Part shown: positions 1 to 8,862 of the stretch, one piece after another
Layout: each line of letters starts with the position of its first letter
Position numbering within the stretch: position 1 is the first letter of the stretch
Source of the DNA: an uncultured Candidatus Melainabacteria bacterium
GTDB taxonomy: Bacteria; Cyanobacteriota; Vampirovibrionia; Gastranaerophilales; Gastranaerophilaceae
Direction: 5' to 3'
DNA: 64,000 nt
Assembly (NCBI GenBank): GCA_934726055.1
Contig: CAKVCZ010000011.1
Location: 18,159 to 82,158 of the forward strand
Position numbers and translations under genes: made by a program
Notes under the pieces: generated by a model
The model's database searches: none
What the model saw: only the letters and a program-made list of their open reading frames with translations
What the model was told of the DNA's origin: nothing

Positions 1-26
1 ATCTGAGAAAGACTACTTTCAACCAT
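1..26 (-). CDS. 5' end of an unidentified gene (runs off window)
   Basis: Only eight codons are inside the window, reading MVESSLSQ. The start is chosen because an AAGGAG ribosome binding site (rc of 36-41) lies nine bases upstream, and a good promoter lies at 49-77. An ATG at 32-34 is too close to the Shine-Dalgarno. The product cannot be identified from this much sequence. Confidence 0.5.
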
Positions 27-48
27 ATACACATACTCCTTAAAGAAC

Positions 49-77
49 ATTATAAATTATTTTTTACTAATTTACAA
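49..77 (-). promoter_or_regulatory. Sigma-70 promoter for the left-edge gene
   Basis: On the minus strand TTGTAA (72-77) and TATAAT (49-54) are separated by 17 bases. The predicted start of transcription near 42 gives a leader of about 16 bases containing the ribosome binding site. Confidence 0.55.
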
Positions 78-158
78 TTGATTATTACAAAAATAAAACA
101 AAAATAAAATTTATAATGTCTTATTGAATATTTTACAAAAATTTATATTTTACTCTAA

Positions 159-1022
159 TTAAAACGCGGCAACAGATTTTTCGTAAGAACCAACAAATCG
201 ATAGAATTTTGATTTTTCTTGAACTTCTTTTAGGGCTTTTGCAATAGTTTCGTCTTTTATATGTCCGTCAAAATCAACATAGAATGTATATTCACCAAAT
301 TTTGTTTTTGAAGGTCTTGAATCTATATACGATAAATTTATATCATATCTTGCAAAAATTTCCATAATTTCAAGCAAAGCTCCTGATTTATTTTCAGTTG
401 AAAAGGCAATACTTGTTTTATCATTTCCTGTTACAGGGGTTTCAAAATCACCAATTAAAGCAAATCTTGTTTGATTAGTCGGATCATCATTTATATTTTC
501 ACAAACAATATTCAAATTATACAAACTTGCTGTTTTTTTACTACCGATAGCAGAATATGTAAGATTATATCCATCTAAAGAACGGGCAGCTTCCGCGGTA
601 CTTGATGCTCTTACTATATCCAAATTCATTGGCAGTTGAGTTGATACAAAGTTATGACATTGTGCCAAAGCCTGAGGATGCGAAATTACACCTGTTATAC
701 TATAAACTTCAGTTACTTTTGATAACAAACAATGTTGAATCGGTATAACAATTTCTGATAATATTCGTATATTTGGATTTTCTGTTTTTATCAAATAATC
801 ACTCGATTCTCTGACTGTTCCTTCCACTGAATTTTCTATCGGAATAACACCCACAGTTAAAGGATTTTTGTCAACAAATTCAATTACACGACTTATCATA
901 TTCAATGGTTCTTCCATTGGATATATATCATATTTATCCAACAATTCATCCTTTGCCATTTCACAATATGAACCGCCAGGACCCAAAAATGCAATTCTTA
1001 TAACTTCTGATAAAAAATTCAT
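159..1022 (-). CDS. pheA: Prephenate dehydratase
   Basis: Converts prephenate to phenylpyruvate in phenylalanine synthesis. The 287-residue length fits the monofunctional enzyme: a dehydratase domain followed by a C-terminal ACT regulatory domain. The N-terminal FLGPGGSY motif and the NQTRF segment near residue 183 (the conserved TRF active-site element) are visible. The ACT part has the YIDSRPSK segment that corresponds to the ESRP phenylalanine-binding motif, so feedback inhibition by phenylalanine is likely. No chorismate mutase domain is fused. AGGAG lies eight bases before the ATG. It is divergent from the phosphohexomutase gene, 48 bases away. Confidence 0.93.
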   Translation of the reverse strand: MNFLSEVIRIAFLGPGGSYCEMAKDELLDKYDIYPMEEPLNMISRVIEFVDKNPLTVGVIPIENSVEGTVRESSDYLIKTENPNIRILSEIVIPIQHCLLSKVTEVYSITGVISHPQALAQCHNFVSTQLPMNLDIVRASSTAEAARSLDGYNLTYSAIGSKKTASLYNLNIVCENINDDPTNQTRFALIGDFETPVTGNDKTSIAFSTENKSGALLEIMEIFARYDINLSYIDSRPSKTKFGEYTFYVDFDGHIKDETIAKALKEVQEKSKFYRFVGSYEKSVAAF

Positions 1023-1070
1023 TGCTAAATCTCCTTGTTTTAAATATAATTTTACTAAAAGGGATTAAAA

Positions 1071-2456
1071 ATGGCAAATATAAAATTTGGAACAGATGGT
1101 TGGAGAGCCATAGTAGGCGAAAATTTTACATCAGAAAACGTTACTCTAGTATCTAACGCAATCGCAAAGTATGTAAATGATAACTTTGGTTTAAACAAAA
1201 AAATCATTATTGGTTACGACCCAAGAAATATGGCTGACGTTTTTTCAAAACTATGTGCAGATATTCTTGTGCAAAAAGGCTTTAACGTTTTATACAGCAA
1301 AAAAATTATTCCAACACCTGTTTTAGCGTACAGTGCAAAACATCTTAATGCTTGTGCAATAATGTTCACCGCAAGTCATAACCCACCTGAATATTTAGGA
1401 TTAAAATTTATTCCTGACTACGCAGGACCGGCAACATCTGAAATAACAGACGAGATTGTTAATAATTTGGGACAAACAATTCCTAACAGTCTTGATGGAA
1501 CTTTTGAATATTATGATTTTTCAAAAGATTATTTTACACATATTGAATCATTAATAGATTTTGGCAAAATAAAATCTTCACATCCAAATATTATATTTGA
1601 CGGCTTATACTCAGCCACTATCGGATATTTTGATAAGCTGTTAAAAAATCACGGAATAAAATTTAAGAGTTTACACCTTAAACACGATCCCAATTTTGGT
1701 GGTGGAATGCCTGAACCAAAACCTCAATACATGCAAGAATTAATAGCACTTGTAAAAAATAATGTAAACCATATTGGTTTTGCAAATGATGGTGATGGCG
1801 ACAGATTCGGAGTTATAGATGAAAAGGGAAACTACGTTACTCCAAACGAAATTATTGCTATTTTATTAATACATTTGGCAAAAAATAAACACCTAAAAGG
1901 TTCTTTAGTTAAAACCGTTGGCGGAAGCACACTTTTAGATTTAGTCGCAAAAAAACTTGATGTTGAACTTATTGAAACCGCAGTAGGATTTAAGCATGTC
2001 GGAGAAGCAATGCGTAAATATAATCCGATTATTGGTGGAGAAGACTCAGGCGGACTTTCTATTCAAGGACATATTCCTGAAAAAGATGGAATCTTAGCTA
2101 ATTTGTTAATTTTGGAAGCTATGGCATACGAAAACAAAACTCTTGTTCAACTTCAAGAAGATTTATACAAATTTGTAAATTCAAAATTCTATAATGACAG
2201 AATAGATTTAAAATTAGATAATCAAGAACTCGTTAAAAAAGCTTTAGAAAATGCAGAAAAGCTTAAAAATCTAGGTAATGCAAACGTTGTCAAAATTAAC
2301 AAGATAGATGGAGTCAAACTTTACTTTGATGATAACAGCTGGATACTTGTTCGACCTAGCGGAACAGAACCATTACTTAGAATTTATATTGAATGTGATA
2401 GTACAGAAAAATTACAGCAATTTAAGGAGAATATAAAAAATGCAAATATCGCTTAA
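1071..2456 (+). CDS. Phosphoglucomutase/phosphomannomutase family protein
   Basis: Alpha-D-phosphohexomutase that moves phosphate between C1 and C6 of hexose phosphates. All four active-site loops are present: the phosphoserine loop TASHNPP (Ser102), the metal loop DGDGDR (about 240-245), the sugar loop GGEDSGG (about 321-327) and the phosphate loop RPSGTEP (about 428-434). The 461-residue length is normal. Whether it prefers glucose, mannose or glucosamine phosphate cannot be read with confidence; the GEDSG loop is shared by glucose- and mannose-type enzymes. The gene overlaps the start of pheT by 17 bases, so the two are probably co-transcribed and translationally coupled. Confidence 0.88.
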   Translation: MANIKFGTDGWRAIVGENFTSENVTLVSNAIAKYVNDNFGLNKKIIIGYDPRNMADVFSKLCADILVQKGFNVLYSKKIIPTPVLAYSAKHLNACAIMFTASHNPPEYLGLKFIPDYAGPATSEITDEIVNNLGQTIPNSLDGTFEYYDFSKDYFTHIESLIDFGKIKSSHPNIIFDGLYSATIGYFDKLLKNHGIKFKSLHLKHDPNFGGGMPEPKPQYMQELIALVKNNVNHIGFANDGDGDRFGVIDEKGNYVTPNEIIAILLIHLAKNKHLKGSLVKTVGGSTLLDLVAKKLDVELIETAVGFKHVGEAMRKYNPIIGGEDSGGLSIQGHIPEKDGILANLLILEAMAYENKTLVQLQEDLYKFVNSKFYNDRIDLKLDNQELVKKALENAEKLKNLGNANVVKINKIDGVKLYFDDNSWILVRPSGTEPLLRIYIECDSTEKLQQFKENIKNANIA

Positions 2457-4902
2457 CTGGTTAAAAGATTTCGTAGATTTAGACGGAATTGACGAAAAAC
2501 AAATTGCTCATGAATTAACAATGAGTGGACTTGAAGTTGAGGAAATTGAATATTTAAAACCTAAATTTTCAAACATTATTACAGCTAAAATAGAAAAAAT
2601 AAATCAACATCCAAACGCAGATAAATTGCATCTTGTTGACGTAAACATCGGCAATGAAGTTAAAACAGTAGTATGCGGTGCACAAAATATTCAAGTAGGT
2701 CAAATAATCCCATACGCATCAGTCGGCTCAAAAGTCTTAGATAGAAAAACAGGTGAACAATTTACTTTAACTCCTGCTGTCATAAGAGGTGTAGAATCAC
2801 AAGGTATGCTATGCTCTGCGGATGAACTTGGTTTAAGCGATAGAAATTATCAAGAAGAAGATGGAATACTAATTTTAAACAGGTTCATAGAAAATGTTGA
2901 ACTTGGCAAAAAACTTGAAGATGTATTAAATTTGGAAGAAGATATTATCCTAAATGTTGCACCGACAGCAAATAGAGGCGACCAAATGTCTGTATTAGGT
3001 GTAGCAAGAGAACTCTGTGCAATATTTGATAAAGATTTGAAATACTCTCCGCTTGAAGCAACTGTTGAATATGGTAACGACGGATTTTCAGTAGAAATTA
3101 AAGACAATGATGTTTGCAAATTCTATTCATTAGGTCTTTTAAGCGGTATAAAAATTAAAAAATCTCCGGATTGGATGCAAAAAAGACTTGTTTCTTCAGG
3201 CATACGTTCAATAAATAACGTTGTAGATATTACAAACTACGTTTTACTTGAATTAGGTACTCCTCTTCATGCATTTGACAGAAATAAATTAAATAATTAT
3301 CTTTGCGTAAGACGTGCAAATGAAGGAGAAACACTCGTTACACTAGATGGAGTTGAAAGAAAATTAACACATGACAGCGTACTTATTGCAACTCAGACAA
3401 CTCCTGTTTGCTTAGGCGGTGTATTTGGCGGAGAAAACTCGGAAATTGACGATAATACAACTTCAATTGCACTTGAAGCGGCATATTTTGTACCTTCTGC
3501 AAACAGAAGAAGTGCAAGAAGCGTAGGATATCGTTCTGAAGCAGGTGCAAGATTTGAAAGAGGTATTGATATTGGTGCTGTTAAACAAGCTCTAATGCGA
3601 GCAATGCAATTACTTGTTGAATATGCTGATGCAAAAATTGACGGAATGTGCCAAACAGGCAGTGATGAAAATAAAATTGAACCTATCACATTACGTTTTT
3701 CTGAAATAACAAGAATTTTAGGAATTGAAATCCCTACTGAAAAAGCACTATCAATTCTTGAAAAATTAGGATTTAAAGTCTTAGGTAAAAATGAAATCGC
3801 AGCAAAAATAGAAGTTCCATCATTCAGAGCTGATGATGTTTATAGGGAAATTGATTTAATCGAAGAAATTGCAAGAATTAACGGATATGATCAAGTTCCA
3901 TCAACATTACCTGAAAAAAATGGAGTTCCTGAAATTACTTTAGAAGAAAAAACCGTTTCTAAAATTCATACATTAATGCGTTCTTGCGGTTTGAATGAAA
4001 TTGTTACAACATCTTTAATCGGAAAACCATTATTAGACCAATATATGATGACTTTTGATTCAGAAAGTGCTGTAACAGTAGCAAATGCAGCCAGTGAAGA
4101 TTATTCTATGCTTCGTCAAAATTTAGCTGCAAACGTTTTAAATTGCTTTAAAAATAACTTTGATAACGGTCAAAAAAATTATTGGGTATATGAAATCGGA
4201 AGAATTTATTTCAGAAACAAAGAAATAACTGAAAAAGATTCAGGTGTAACTGAAAATAAAGTCCTTGCAGGCTTAATTTCAGGTGATATACAAAATTCAA
4301 AATGGGAAAACAAAAACACAACAGATTTCTATACTCTAAAAGGTATTTTTGAAAAATTACTTTCAAGCCTTGGCTTAGAAAACAGAATTCAAATTCAAGC
4401 ACAAGAAGATGTAAACTACATGCATCCTTATAAAACAGCAAAACTTGTAATGCTTGGCAAACAAGTTAAAACAATCGGATACTTTGGACAAATTCATCCG
4501 CTTTTAAAAGATAAGATGAAATTAAATCAAGATGTATTCTTGTTTGAAGTTAATTTAGACGATATCATTTCTTGCGTTCACGAAACAGTACCGCACTTTA
4601 AACACTTGCCACAATTCCCTGAAGTACAAAGAGATATGGCATTTGTTATTCCTGAATCTGTTAGCTACGCAGAATTACAAAAAGTAATCAAAAAATCTGC
4701 TCAGGGCAACATATTTAAAGGTTCTGAAATCTTTGACGTATATCAAGGTGAACACATAAAAGAAGGTTTCAAAAGCTTAGCATTTAGAATAAAACTTCAA
4801 GATGAAAACGCTACATTAACTGAAGAAGTTATAGAAAAACAAATGGCAGGTATTAAAACAGGATTACAAAAAGCTTATAGTGAAATTTCATTCAGGGAGT
4901 AA
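2440..4902 (+). CDS. pheT: Phenylalanyl-tRNA synthetase beta subunit
   Basis: Beta chain of the alpha2-beta2 PheRS, which charges tRNA-Phe and edits mischarged tyrosine. At 820 residues it is full length: an EMAP-type tRNA-binding OB fold (about 40-150), the B3/B4 editing domain (about 210-390), a B5 domain (about 405-480), a core catalytic-like domain, and a C-terminal ferredoxin-like anticodon-binding domain (about 725-819, beginning PQFPEVQRDMAF). AAGGAG lies upstream of the ATG, inside the previous gene. pheS is not adjacent or in this window, unlike the common pheST operon. No T-box leader is possible here because the start lies within the previous gene. Confidence 0.96.
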   Translation: MQISLNWLKDFVDLDGIDEKQIAHELTMSGLEVEEIEYLKPKFSNIITAKIEKINQHPNADKLHLVDVNIGNEVKTVVCGAQNIQVGQIIPYASVGSKVLDRKTGEQFTLTPAVIRGVESQGMLCSADELGLSDRNYQEEDGILILNRFIENVELGKKLEDVLNLEEDIILNVAPTANRGDQMSVLGVARELCAIFDKDLKYSPLEATVEYGNDGFSVEIKDNDVCKFYSLGLLSGIKIKKSPDWMQKRLVSSGIRSINNVVDITNYVLLELGTPLHAFDRNKLNNYLCVRRANEGETLVTLDGVERKLTHDSVLIATQTTPVCLGGVFGGENSEIDDNTTSIALEAAYFVPSANRRSARSVGYRSEAGARFERGIDIGAVKQALMRAMQLLVEYADAKIDGMCQTGSDENKIEPITLRFSEITRILGIEIPTEKALSILEKLGFKVLGKNEIAAKIEVPSFRADDVYREIDLIEEIARINGYDQVPSTLPEKNGVPEITLEEKTVSKIHTLMRSCGLNEIVTTSLIGKPLLDQYMMTFDSESAVTVANAASEDYSMLRQNLAANVLNCFKNNFDNGQKNYWVYEIGRIYFRNKEITEKDSGVTENKVLAGLISGDIQNSKWENKNTTDFYTLKGIFEKLLSSLGLENRIQIQAQEDVNYMHPYKTAKLVMLGKQVKTIGYFGQIHPLLKDKMKLNQDVFLFEVNLDDIISCVHETVPHFKHLPQFPEVQRDMAFVIPESVSYAELQKVIKKSAQGNIFKGSEIFDVYQGEHIKEGFKSLAFRIKLQDENATLTEEVIEKQMAGIKTGLQKAYSEISFRE

Positions 4903-4906
4903 TTTA

Positions 4907-5548
4907 GTGAAAAAGTTTATTTTTACGATAATAACATCATTTTTACTAACATTAAGCAGTGCTAATGCGGATATTATGCCATACACAAGTAATGATATTG
5001 CACTTGATACTCTTGGTATGTATCAAGTGCCGTTTAATATTGTTATTTATAAAACGCCAAACGAAAAATCAGAAATTGTTTATAGAGCAAATTGGGATCA
5101 AGCAAGTTTTAATTGTTCTGAAGGAACTATTGATACTTTTTTTACAACATACATCTCAGATAAAAACTTAGGCTTTATACAAGTAACAGATTTTACGGAC
5201 AATTGGGCAAAAGTTATTTACAACAAAGATAAACACAAAACAGGTTGGGTAAAAGCTGAAGATTTAAGATTTATGACATGGCGTAATTTTATGGGTACTT
5301 ATGCCAGAAGATATGGAATATATTTGTTTAACGATATTCCGGAAGAAAATCAAGTACTATATTCAGGCATAGGAGAAAATGCACAAAGACTTCAATCGAT
5401 ATCGAAGAATCCATCAAAAATAAAGCTTACAGCTATAAAAGGAAACCTTATTTTAATTACGGCAATTGAAAATAATAGCGGAAAAACTGGCTTTTTAAAA
5501 TGGCGAAATGAAACCGGCAGAGTATATGCATTCCCTGCAATAAGGTAA
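4907..5548 (+). CDS. Exported SH3-like domain protein, function unknown
   Basis: A predicted secreted protein of 213 residues. The N-terminus MKKFIFTIITSFLLTLSSANA is a clear Sec signal peptide with an ANA cleavage site. A GTG start at 4907 is preferred: GGGAG at 4895-4899 sits seven bases upstream, and starting there makes the signal peptide begin directly. A GTG at 4880 would add nine residues and has no ribosome binding site. The mature protein has short beta-rich stretches, including IVIYKTPNEKSEIV and TGWVKAEDL, that resemble bacterial SH3 repeats. No catalytic motif is visible. It follows pheT by four bases and converges on the dehydrogenase gene. Confidence 0.7.
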   Translation: MKKFIFTIITSFLLTLSSANADIMPYTSNDIALDTLGMYQVPFNIVIYKTPNEKSEIVYRANWDQASFNCSEGTIDTFFTTYISDKNLGFIQVTDFTDNWAKVIYNKDKHKTGWVKAEDLRFMTWRNFMGTYARRYGIYLFNDIPEENQVLYSGIGENAQRLQSISKNPSKIKLTAIKGNLILITAIENNSGKTGFLKWRNETGRVYAFPAIR

Positions 5549-5550
5549 TT

Positions 5551-6261
5551 TTAAATTCCTACACTTAACCCTGCACAAAGATTAATAGACTGACCTGTAA
5601 TTCCTTTTGCCTCATCTGAAATCAAATATTTTACGAGATTAGCAACTTCAATTGGCTCTACAAAACGTCTTTGGGGAACGCATTCTATTATCTCATCTTG
5701 AGAAAACTCAGATTCCTCAATCGATGCATTACACAAATCAGTATCAACCCAACCCGGATTTATAACATTCACAGTAATATTGTCTTGAGCCAATTCCAGT
5801 GCTGTCGCTTTTGATAGACCTATTAAAGAAGCCTTTGTCGCAGAATAAGCACTTGCATAAGCTTCACCCATAACCCCACTTATTGAACCAATATTAATAA
5901 TCCTGCCCCATTTTTGCTTTTTCATATACGGAACAACTTTTGACATTAATAAAATTGGTGCAATTGCATTAATTTTAAAAATTTCTTCAAGTTTTTCTAC
6001 GTTTGAATCCTCTATTTTATTGTAAATATATTCACCTGCATCATTAATTAAAATATCAATATTATTTTTTTCTATAAAATCTGATAACACAGTTAAATCA
6101 ACAATATTAGATAAATCACAAACACAATAATCCGTTACATCAAGCTCTTTTAACAATTTTTCATTTCTTGCGGTTGCAAATACGTTATAATTAAAGTTCA
6201 ATTCACTCGCAATAACTTTCCCTATACCTCTTGATGCTCCTGTAACTAAAATATTTCTCAT
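5551..6261 (-). CDS. Short-chain dehydrogenase/reductase (FabG-like)
   Basis: NAD(P)-dependent oxidoreductase of the classical SDR family, 236 residues. The TGASRGIGK nucleotide motif is at residues 7-15, a diverged NDAG motif follows, the catalytic serine lies in NIGSISG, and the YSATK catalytic tyrosine-lysine pair is near 138-142. The family includes 3-oxoacyl-ACP reductase and sugar or steroid dehydrogenases, so the substrate is not known. No fatty-acid genes are adjacent, which argues weakly against this being the main FabG. It lies downstream of secG, beyond a probable terminator. Confidence 0.85.
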   Translation of the reverse strand: MRNILVTGASRGIGKVIASELNFNYNVFATARNEKLLKELDVTDYCVCDLSNIVDLTVLSDFIEKNNIDILINDAGEYIYNKIEDSNVEKLEEIFKINAIAPILLMSKVVPYMKKQKWGRIINIGSISGVMGEAYASAYSATKASLIGLSKATALELAQDNITVNVINPGWVDTDLCNASIEESEFSQDEIIECVPQRRFVEPIEVANLVKYLISDEAKGITGQSINLCAGLSVGI

Positions 6262-6290
6262 AAATATAATCCATCCTAGTTATTAACAAG

Positions 6291-6319
6291 AAATGGATAA
6301 ATTAAAAATTTATCCATTT
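6291..6319 (-). terminator. Hairpin downstream of secG
   Basis: A perfect 13-bp inverted repeat (6291-6303 with 6307-6319, loop AAA) lies just after the secG stop codon. The U-tract on the minus strand is poor, so termination may be partial and the dehydrogenase gene may still be read. Confidence 0.55.
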
Positions 6320-6342
6320 TCTAAAAGTATTATTATTCTTTA

Positions 6343-6570
6343 TTAGTGAATAATTCCAAAACCTAACAAGAATGTGCAAAGTAAAAATATACCCGCAACA
6401 ATATAAGTTAATTTGTTCAAACCTTTTTCTGCACTTTTTTGAGAAGAAAACATTTGAGATGCTCCACCAATTGCCGCTATACCATCACCTTTTGGTGAAT
6501 GCAATAATACCAATACGATTAGCAATATTGAAGTAAATACTTGAAAAAACCAACATAATTTTAATAACAT
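6343..6570 (-). CDS. secG: Preprotein translocase subunit SecG
   Basis: A small membrane subunit of the SecYEG channel, 75 residues with two transmembrane helices (about 5-22 and 51-72). The loop contains the family pattern LLHSPKGDG and the GGASQMFSSQ segment. It starts at a TAATG junction that shares one base with the stop of the upstream NrtR-like gene, which implies translational coupling. Confidence 0.93.
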   Translation of the reverse strand: MLLKLCWFFQVFTSILLIVLVLLHSPKGDGIAAIGGASQMFSSQKSAEKGLNKLTYIVAGIFLLCTFLLGFGIIH

Positions 6571-7259
6571 TATAATACACCTTCTATTTCTTTATTTTCT
6601 ATAAAAAACGCTTTCAAATCGCCCGTATAAACTTGTTTAAATTTATACAACCTCGCAGGACGTTTTGAAGAAGCCTTTGTAAACTCATCTAATTCAATAA
6701 GACCTTCAGTACCAAGAACTTTTTTACGGAAATTACGCTTATCCAATTCTTTACCCATAATAATTTCGTAAACTTTTTGCATTTCTGTTAGAGTAAATTT
6801 TTCTTTTAATAATTGATATGCAACCGGACAAGTTTTCAAAGAGACACGAGTTCTTGCACGAGCATAGTCAATAATTTCTTTGTGGTCAAATGCCAATGGA
6901 GGTAATTCATCAACAGGATACCAAGCAACATCATCCGGCAACACAACTTTTACATCTTCGTAACGTACAAGTGAGAAATAAACACAAGTAATAACACGTG
7001 CATCCGGATGTCGAAGAGGATCACCAAATGTATAAAGTTGTTCCAGATATACATTCGAAACATCTGTTTTTTCTTTTAATACTCTCATTGCAGCAGATAC
7101 GAGTTTTTCAGACATTCTAACATATCCGCCCGGTATTGCCCACTTATTAATAAAAGGTTCTTTATCACGTTTAACTAGCAAAACTTGCAACGCATTATTT
7201 TTAATGGTCAAAATAACAGTATCAACTGTAATTTCATGTGTTTTAGTTTCGTTAAACAT
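6570..7259 (-). CDS. NrtR-like Nudix-related transcriptional regulator
   Basis: A 229-residue protein with an N-terminal Nudix fold (about 8-140) and a C-terminal winged-helix region (about 150-220; FTLTEMQKVYE and DKRNFRKK are typical). The Nudix box from G45 keeps E51, R59 and E63 but has Val60 and Lys64 where catalytic glutamates are expected, so hydrolysis is unlikely. This layout matches NrtR and related regulators, which bind ADP-ribose or similar ligands and often control NAD or pentose metabolism. No NAD synthesis gene is nearby, so the regulon is unknown. A 15-bp palindrome (7285-7299) in its upstream region may be an autoregulatory operator. Confidence 0.82.
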   Translation of the reverse strand: MFNETKTHEITVDTVILTIKNNALQVLLVKRDKEPFINKWAIPGGYVRMSEKLVSAAMRVLKEKTDVSNVYLEQLYTFGDPLRHPDARVITCVYFSLVRYEDVKVVLPDDVAWYPVDELPPLAFDHKEIIDYARARTRVSLKTCPVAYQLLKEKFTLTEMQKVYEIIMGKELDKRNFRKKVLGTEGLIELDEFTKASSKRPARLYKFKQVYTGDLKAFFIENKEIEGVL

Positions 7260-7284
7260 AGTACCTCTTGAATCTCATTATCCT

Positions 7285-7299
7285 AGTATCAATGATACT
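7285..7299. promoter_or_regulatory. Perfect palindrome upstream of the NrtR-like gene
   Basis: AGTATCA-A-TGATACT is a perfect inverted repeat with a one-base centre, 26 bases before the start codon. It lies between a possible -35 (TTTAAA) and -10 (GATAAT) on the minus strand, where a bound repressor would block RNA polymerase. Confidence 0.5.
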
Positions 7300-7342
7300 T
7301 TAAACAAATTAAAAAGTAAACATAAATTTTTGTAAACTTTTG

Positions 7343-7987
7343 TTAGATTAAAGAGTCTTTAACAGTTTTAGTCGCATTAATATCTATCATTTGTAAAGAA
7401 TGCTTAGCTAAACCTGCATTACCCGAATCAACAATAGGAGAAGTTGTTACAGATGGTTTTGTTAATACAACAGGTTTTGGTCTAACTTTTACAACCGGGG
7501 CCTTTCTATTACTTTTTACAATAGCCGGATCAGGATTTTTTTGGTAATATTTGTAATCTGACATAATTGTATTTACAAAGCCTTTACTAACACTTGGCAC
7601 TGCTTTTTGACGTCTTACTGCAACCGGACCTGCATTATATGCAGCAAGAGCCAATTCAGTAGAACCAAACATTTTGTACATCATTTTGTAATACATCAAT
7701 CCGCCGCGAATATTATCACTTAAGTAATATGGATTAATTCCCATAGTTTTAGCCGTTGACGGCAACAATTGAAATACCCCTACTGCACCATAAGGACTTT
7801 TTAGGTTATGGCGAAATTTTGATTCTGCCTTTGCGATACTTAAACCTAATGCGGGGTCAATACCTAATTCAATTGAATGCTTTACTATAATTGATTTAAT
7901 TTCATTTTCTGAAACTTCTGCTGCCAATGTCTTTTGACAGAATATTATCACTAACATTATAGTGAGTATTACTGTTTTTTTTAACAT
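7343..7987 (-). CDS. Lytic transglycosylase (SLT domain)
   Basis: Periplasmic peptidoglycan lytic enzyme that cleaves the MurNAc-GlcNAc bond. It has a signal peptide (about 1-22, ending LAA) and an SLT fold (about 25-130). The catalytic Glu55 sits in AKAES, followed by GVFQLLP (about 70-76) and ALAAYNAGP (about 113-121), the three family motifs. The tail is proline- and valine-rich and probably disordered. It could serve wall turnover or the insertion of pili or flagella; the context does not decide. Confidence 0.9.
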   Translation of the reverse strand: MLKKTVILTIMLVIIFCQKTLAAEVSENEIKSIIVKHSIELGIDPALGLSIAKAESKFRHNLKSPYGAVGVFQLLPSTAKTMGINPYYLSDNIRGGLMYYKMMYKMFGSTELALAAYNAGPVAVRRQKAVPSVSKGFVNTIMSDYKYYQKNPDPAIVKSNRKAPVVKVRPKPVVLTKPSVTTSPIVDSGNAGLAKHSLQMIDINATKTVKDSLI

Positions 7988-8085
7988 AAAGTTTCCCTTA
8001 ACTCTGGTAAATTGTACTATTTATCAGGGCACTATTTATAAACCCATGACTTGTGTAAACATATATTAACATAAAATGGAATATA

Positions 8086-8115
8086 TTGCAAGTCATCCCC
8101 CAAATGTGCTATAAT
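8086..8115 (+). promoter_or_regulatory. Promoter for the pilin-like gene pair
   Basis: TTGCAA (8086-8091) and TATAAT (8110-8115) are separated by 18 bases. The leader would be about 40 bases and contains AAGGTGAG just before the ATG at 8161. Confidence 0.6.
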
Positions 8116-8160
8116 AAAAGATAATGAGGACTCTATAATTTATTATTCAAAGGTGAGTTT

Positions 8161-8862
8161 ATGCATAAAAATTTTGGTTTTACTCTGACAGAAACTCTTG
8201 TTATGATGGGTATAATTGCAGCTATTGCGGTTATAACCTTTTCCAGCATATCTGATGTAACACCGGATAGACAGAAAATGCTTGTTAAAAAAGCTTATAA
8301 AGAAACTGTTGAGGCTGTACAAACGCTTTTAGATGATGAAGACTTATATCCAAGATATTATGCATATAACTTAGATAAAATATATACAAATTCTTTTGCA
8401 GCAATTACTTCAGACTATGTATCAGGATATACTACTATTGCAAACACTACTGTTTCTGGAGATATAACAACAAGTGAAACAGAAAAGACTGACAGTACTT
8501 TGGAATCAGGAAAAACACACAAAGACAAATTAACTTCCGTTGGAAACGATGTATTTAAGAATGTTTCAATACCAAGCGGAGTAACGTCTTACACAAAATA
8601 TAACAAATTTTCTTATAATTTTGCAAAACTATTTGATACTACAATTACACAAGATGGCACATACAAATACAAATTTACAACAAAAGATGGCATTGATTGG
8701 GTAGTTACAGATGGTTTTAATTCATCAACTACATCCACTGTGGTAGTTGATGTAAATGGGGCACAAAATGGCGGAAGTTATACTTTTACTGTTGCTGCAG
8801 ATGGAACAGTTACGCCTGATGCTTCATCTGCAAATATTTTAAAAACAAGAGGAATAAAATAA
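8161..8862 (+). CDS. Type IV prepilin-like protein 1
   Basis: A 233-residue protein with a short leader and the class III cleavage motif G-FTLTE, followed by a hydrophobic helix (about 9-28) that would pack in a pilus or pseudopilus core. The rest is rich in Thr, Ser and Gly, as in surface pilins. It is the only one of the four pilin-like proteins in the window with the standard Gly at -1. It is the first gene of a unit and overlaps the next pilin gene by one base (TAATG). It could be a minor pilin or a pseudopilin of a secretion system. Confidence 0.85.
   Translation: MHKNFGFTLTETLVMMGIIAAIAVITFSSISDVTPDRQKMLVKKAYKETVEAVQTLLDDEDLYPRYYAYNLDKIYTNSFAAITSDYVSGYTTIANTTVSGDITTSETEKTDSTLESGKTHKDKLTSVGNDVFKNVSIPSGVTSYTKYNKFSYNFAKLFDTTITQDGTYKYKFTTKDGIDWVVTDGFNSSTTSTVVVDVNGAQNGGSYTFTVAADGTVTPDASSANILKTRGIK

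Noticed and set aside
868..1068. Plus-strand open frame ahead of the phosphohexomutase gene
   Set aside because: It is antisense to the 5' end of pheA, overlaps the pheA ribosome binding site, and has no homology I recognise.
6570..7259. Active Nudix hydrolase
   Set aside because: Two catalytic glutamates are replaced (Val60, Lys64) and a C-terminal winged-helix region is present, so a regulator is the better call.
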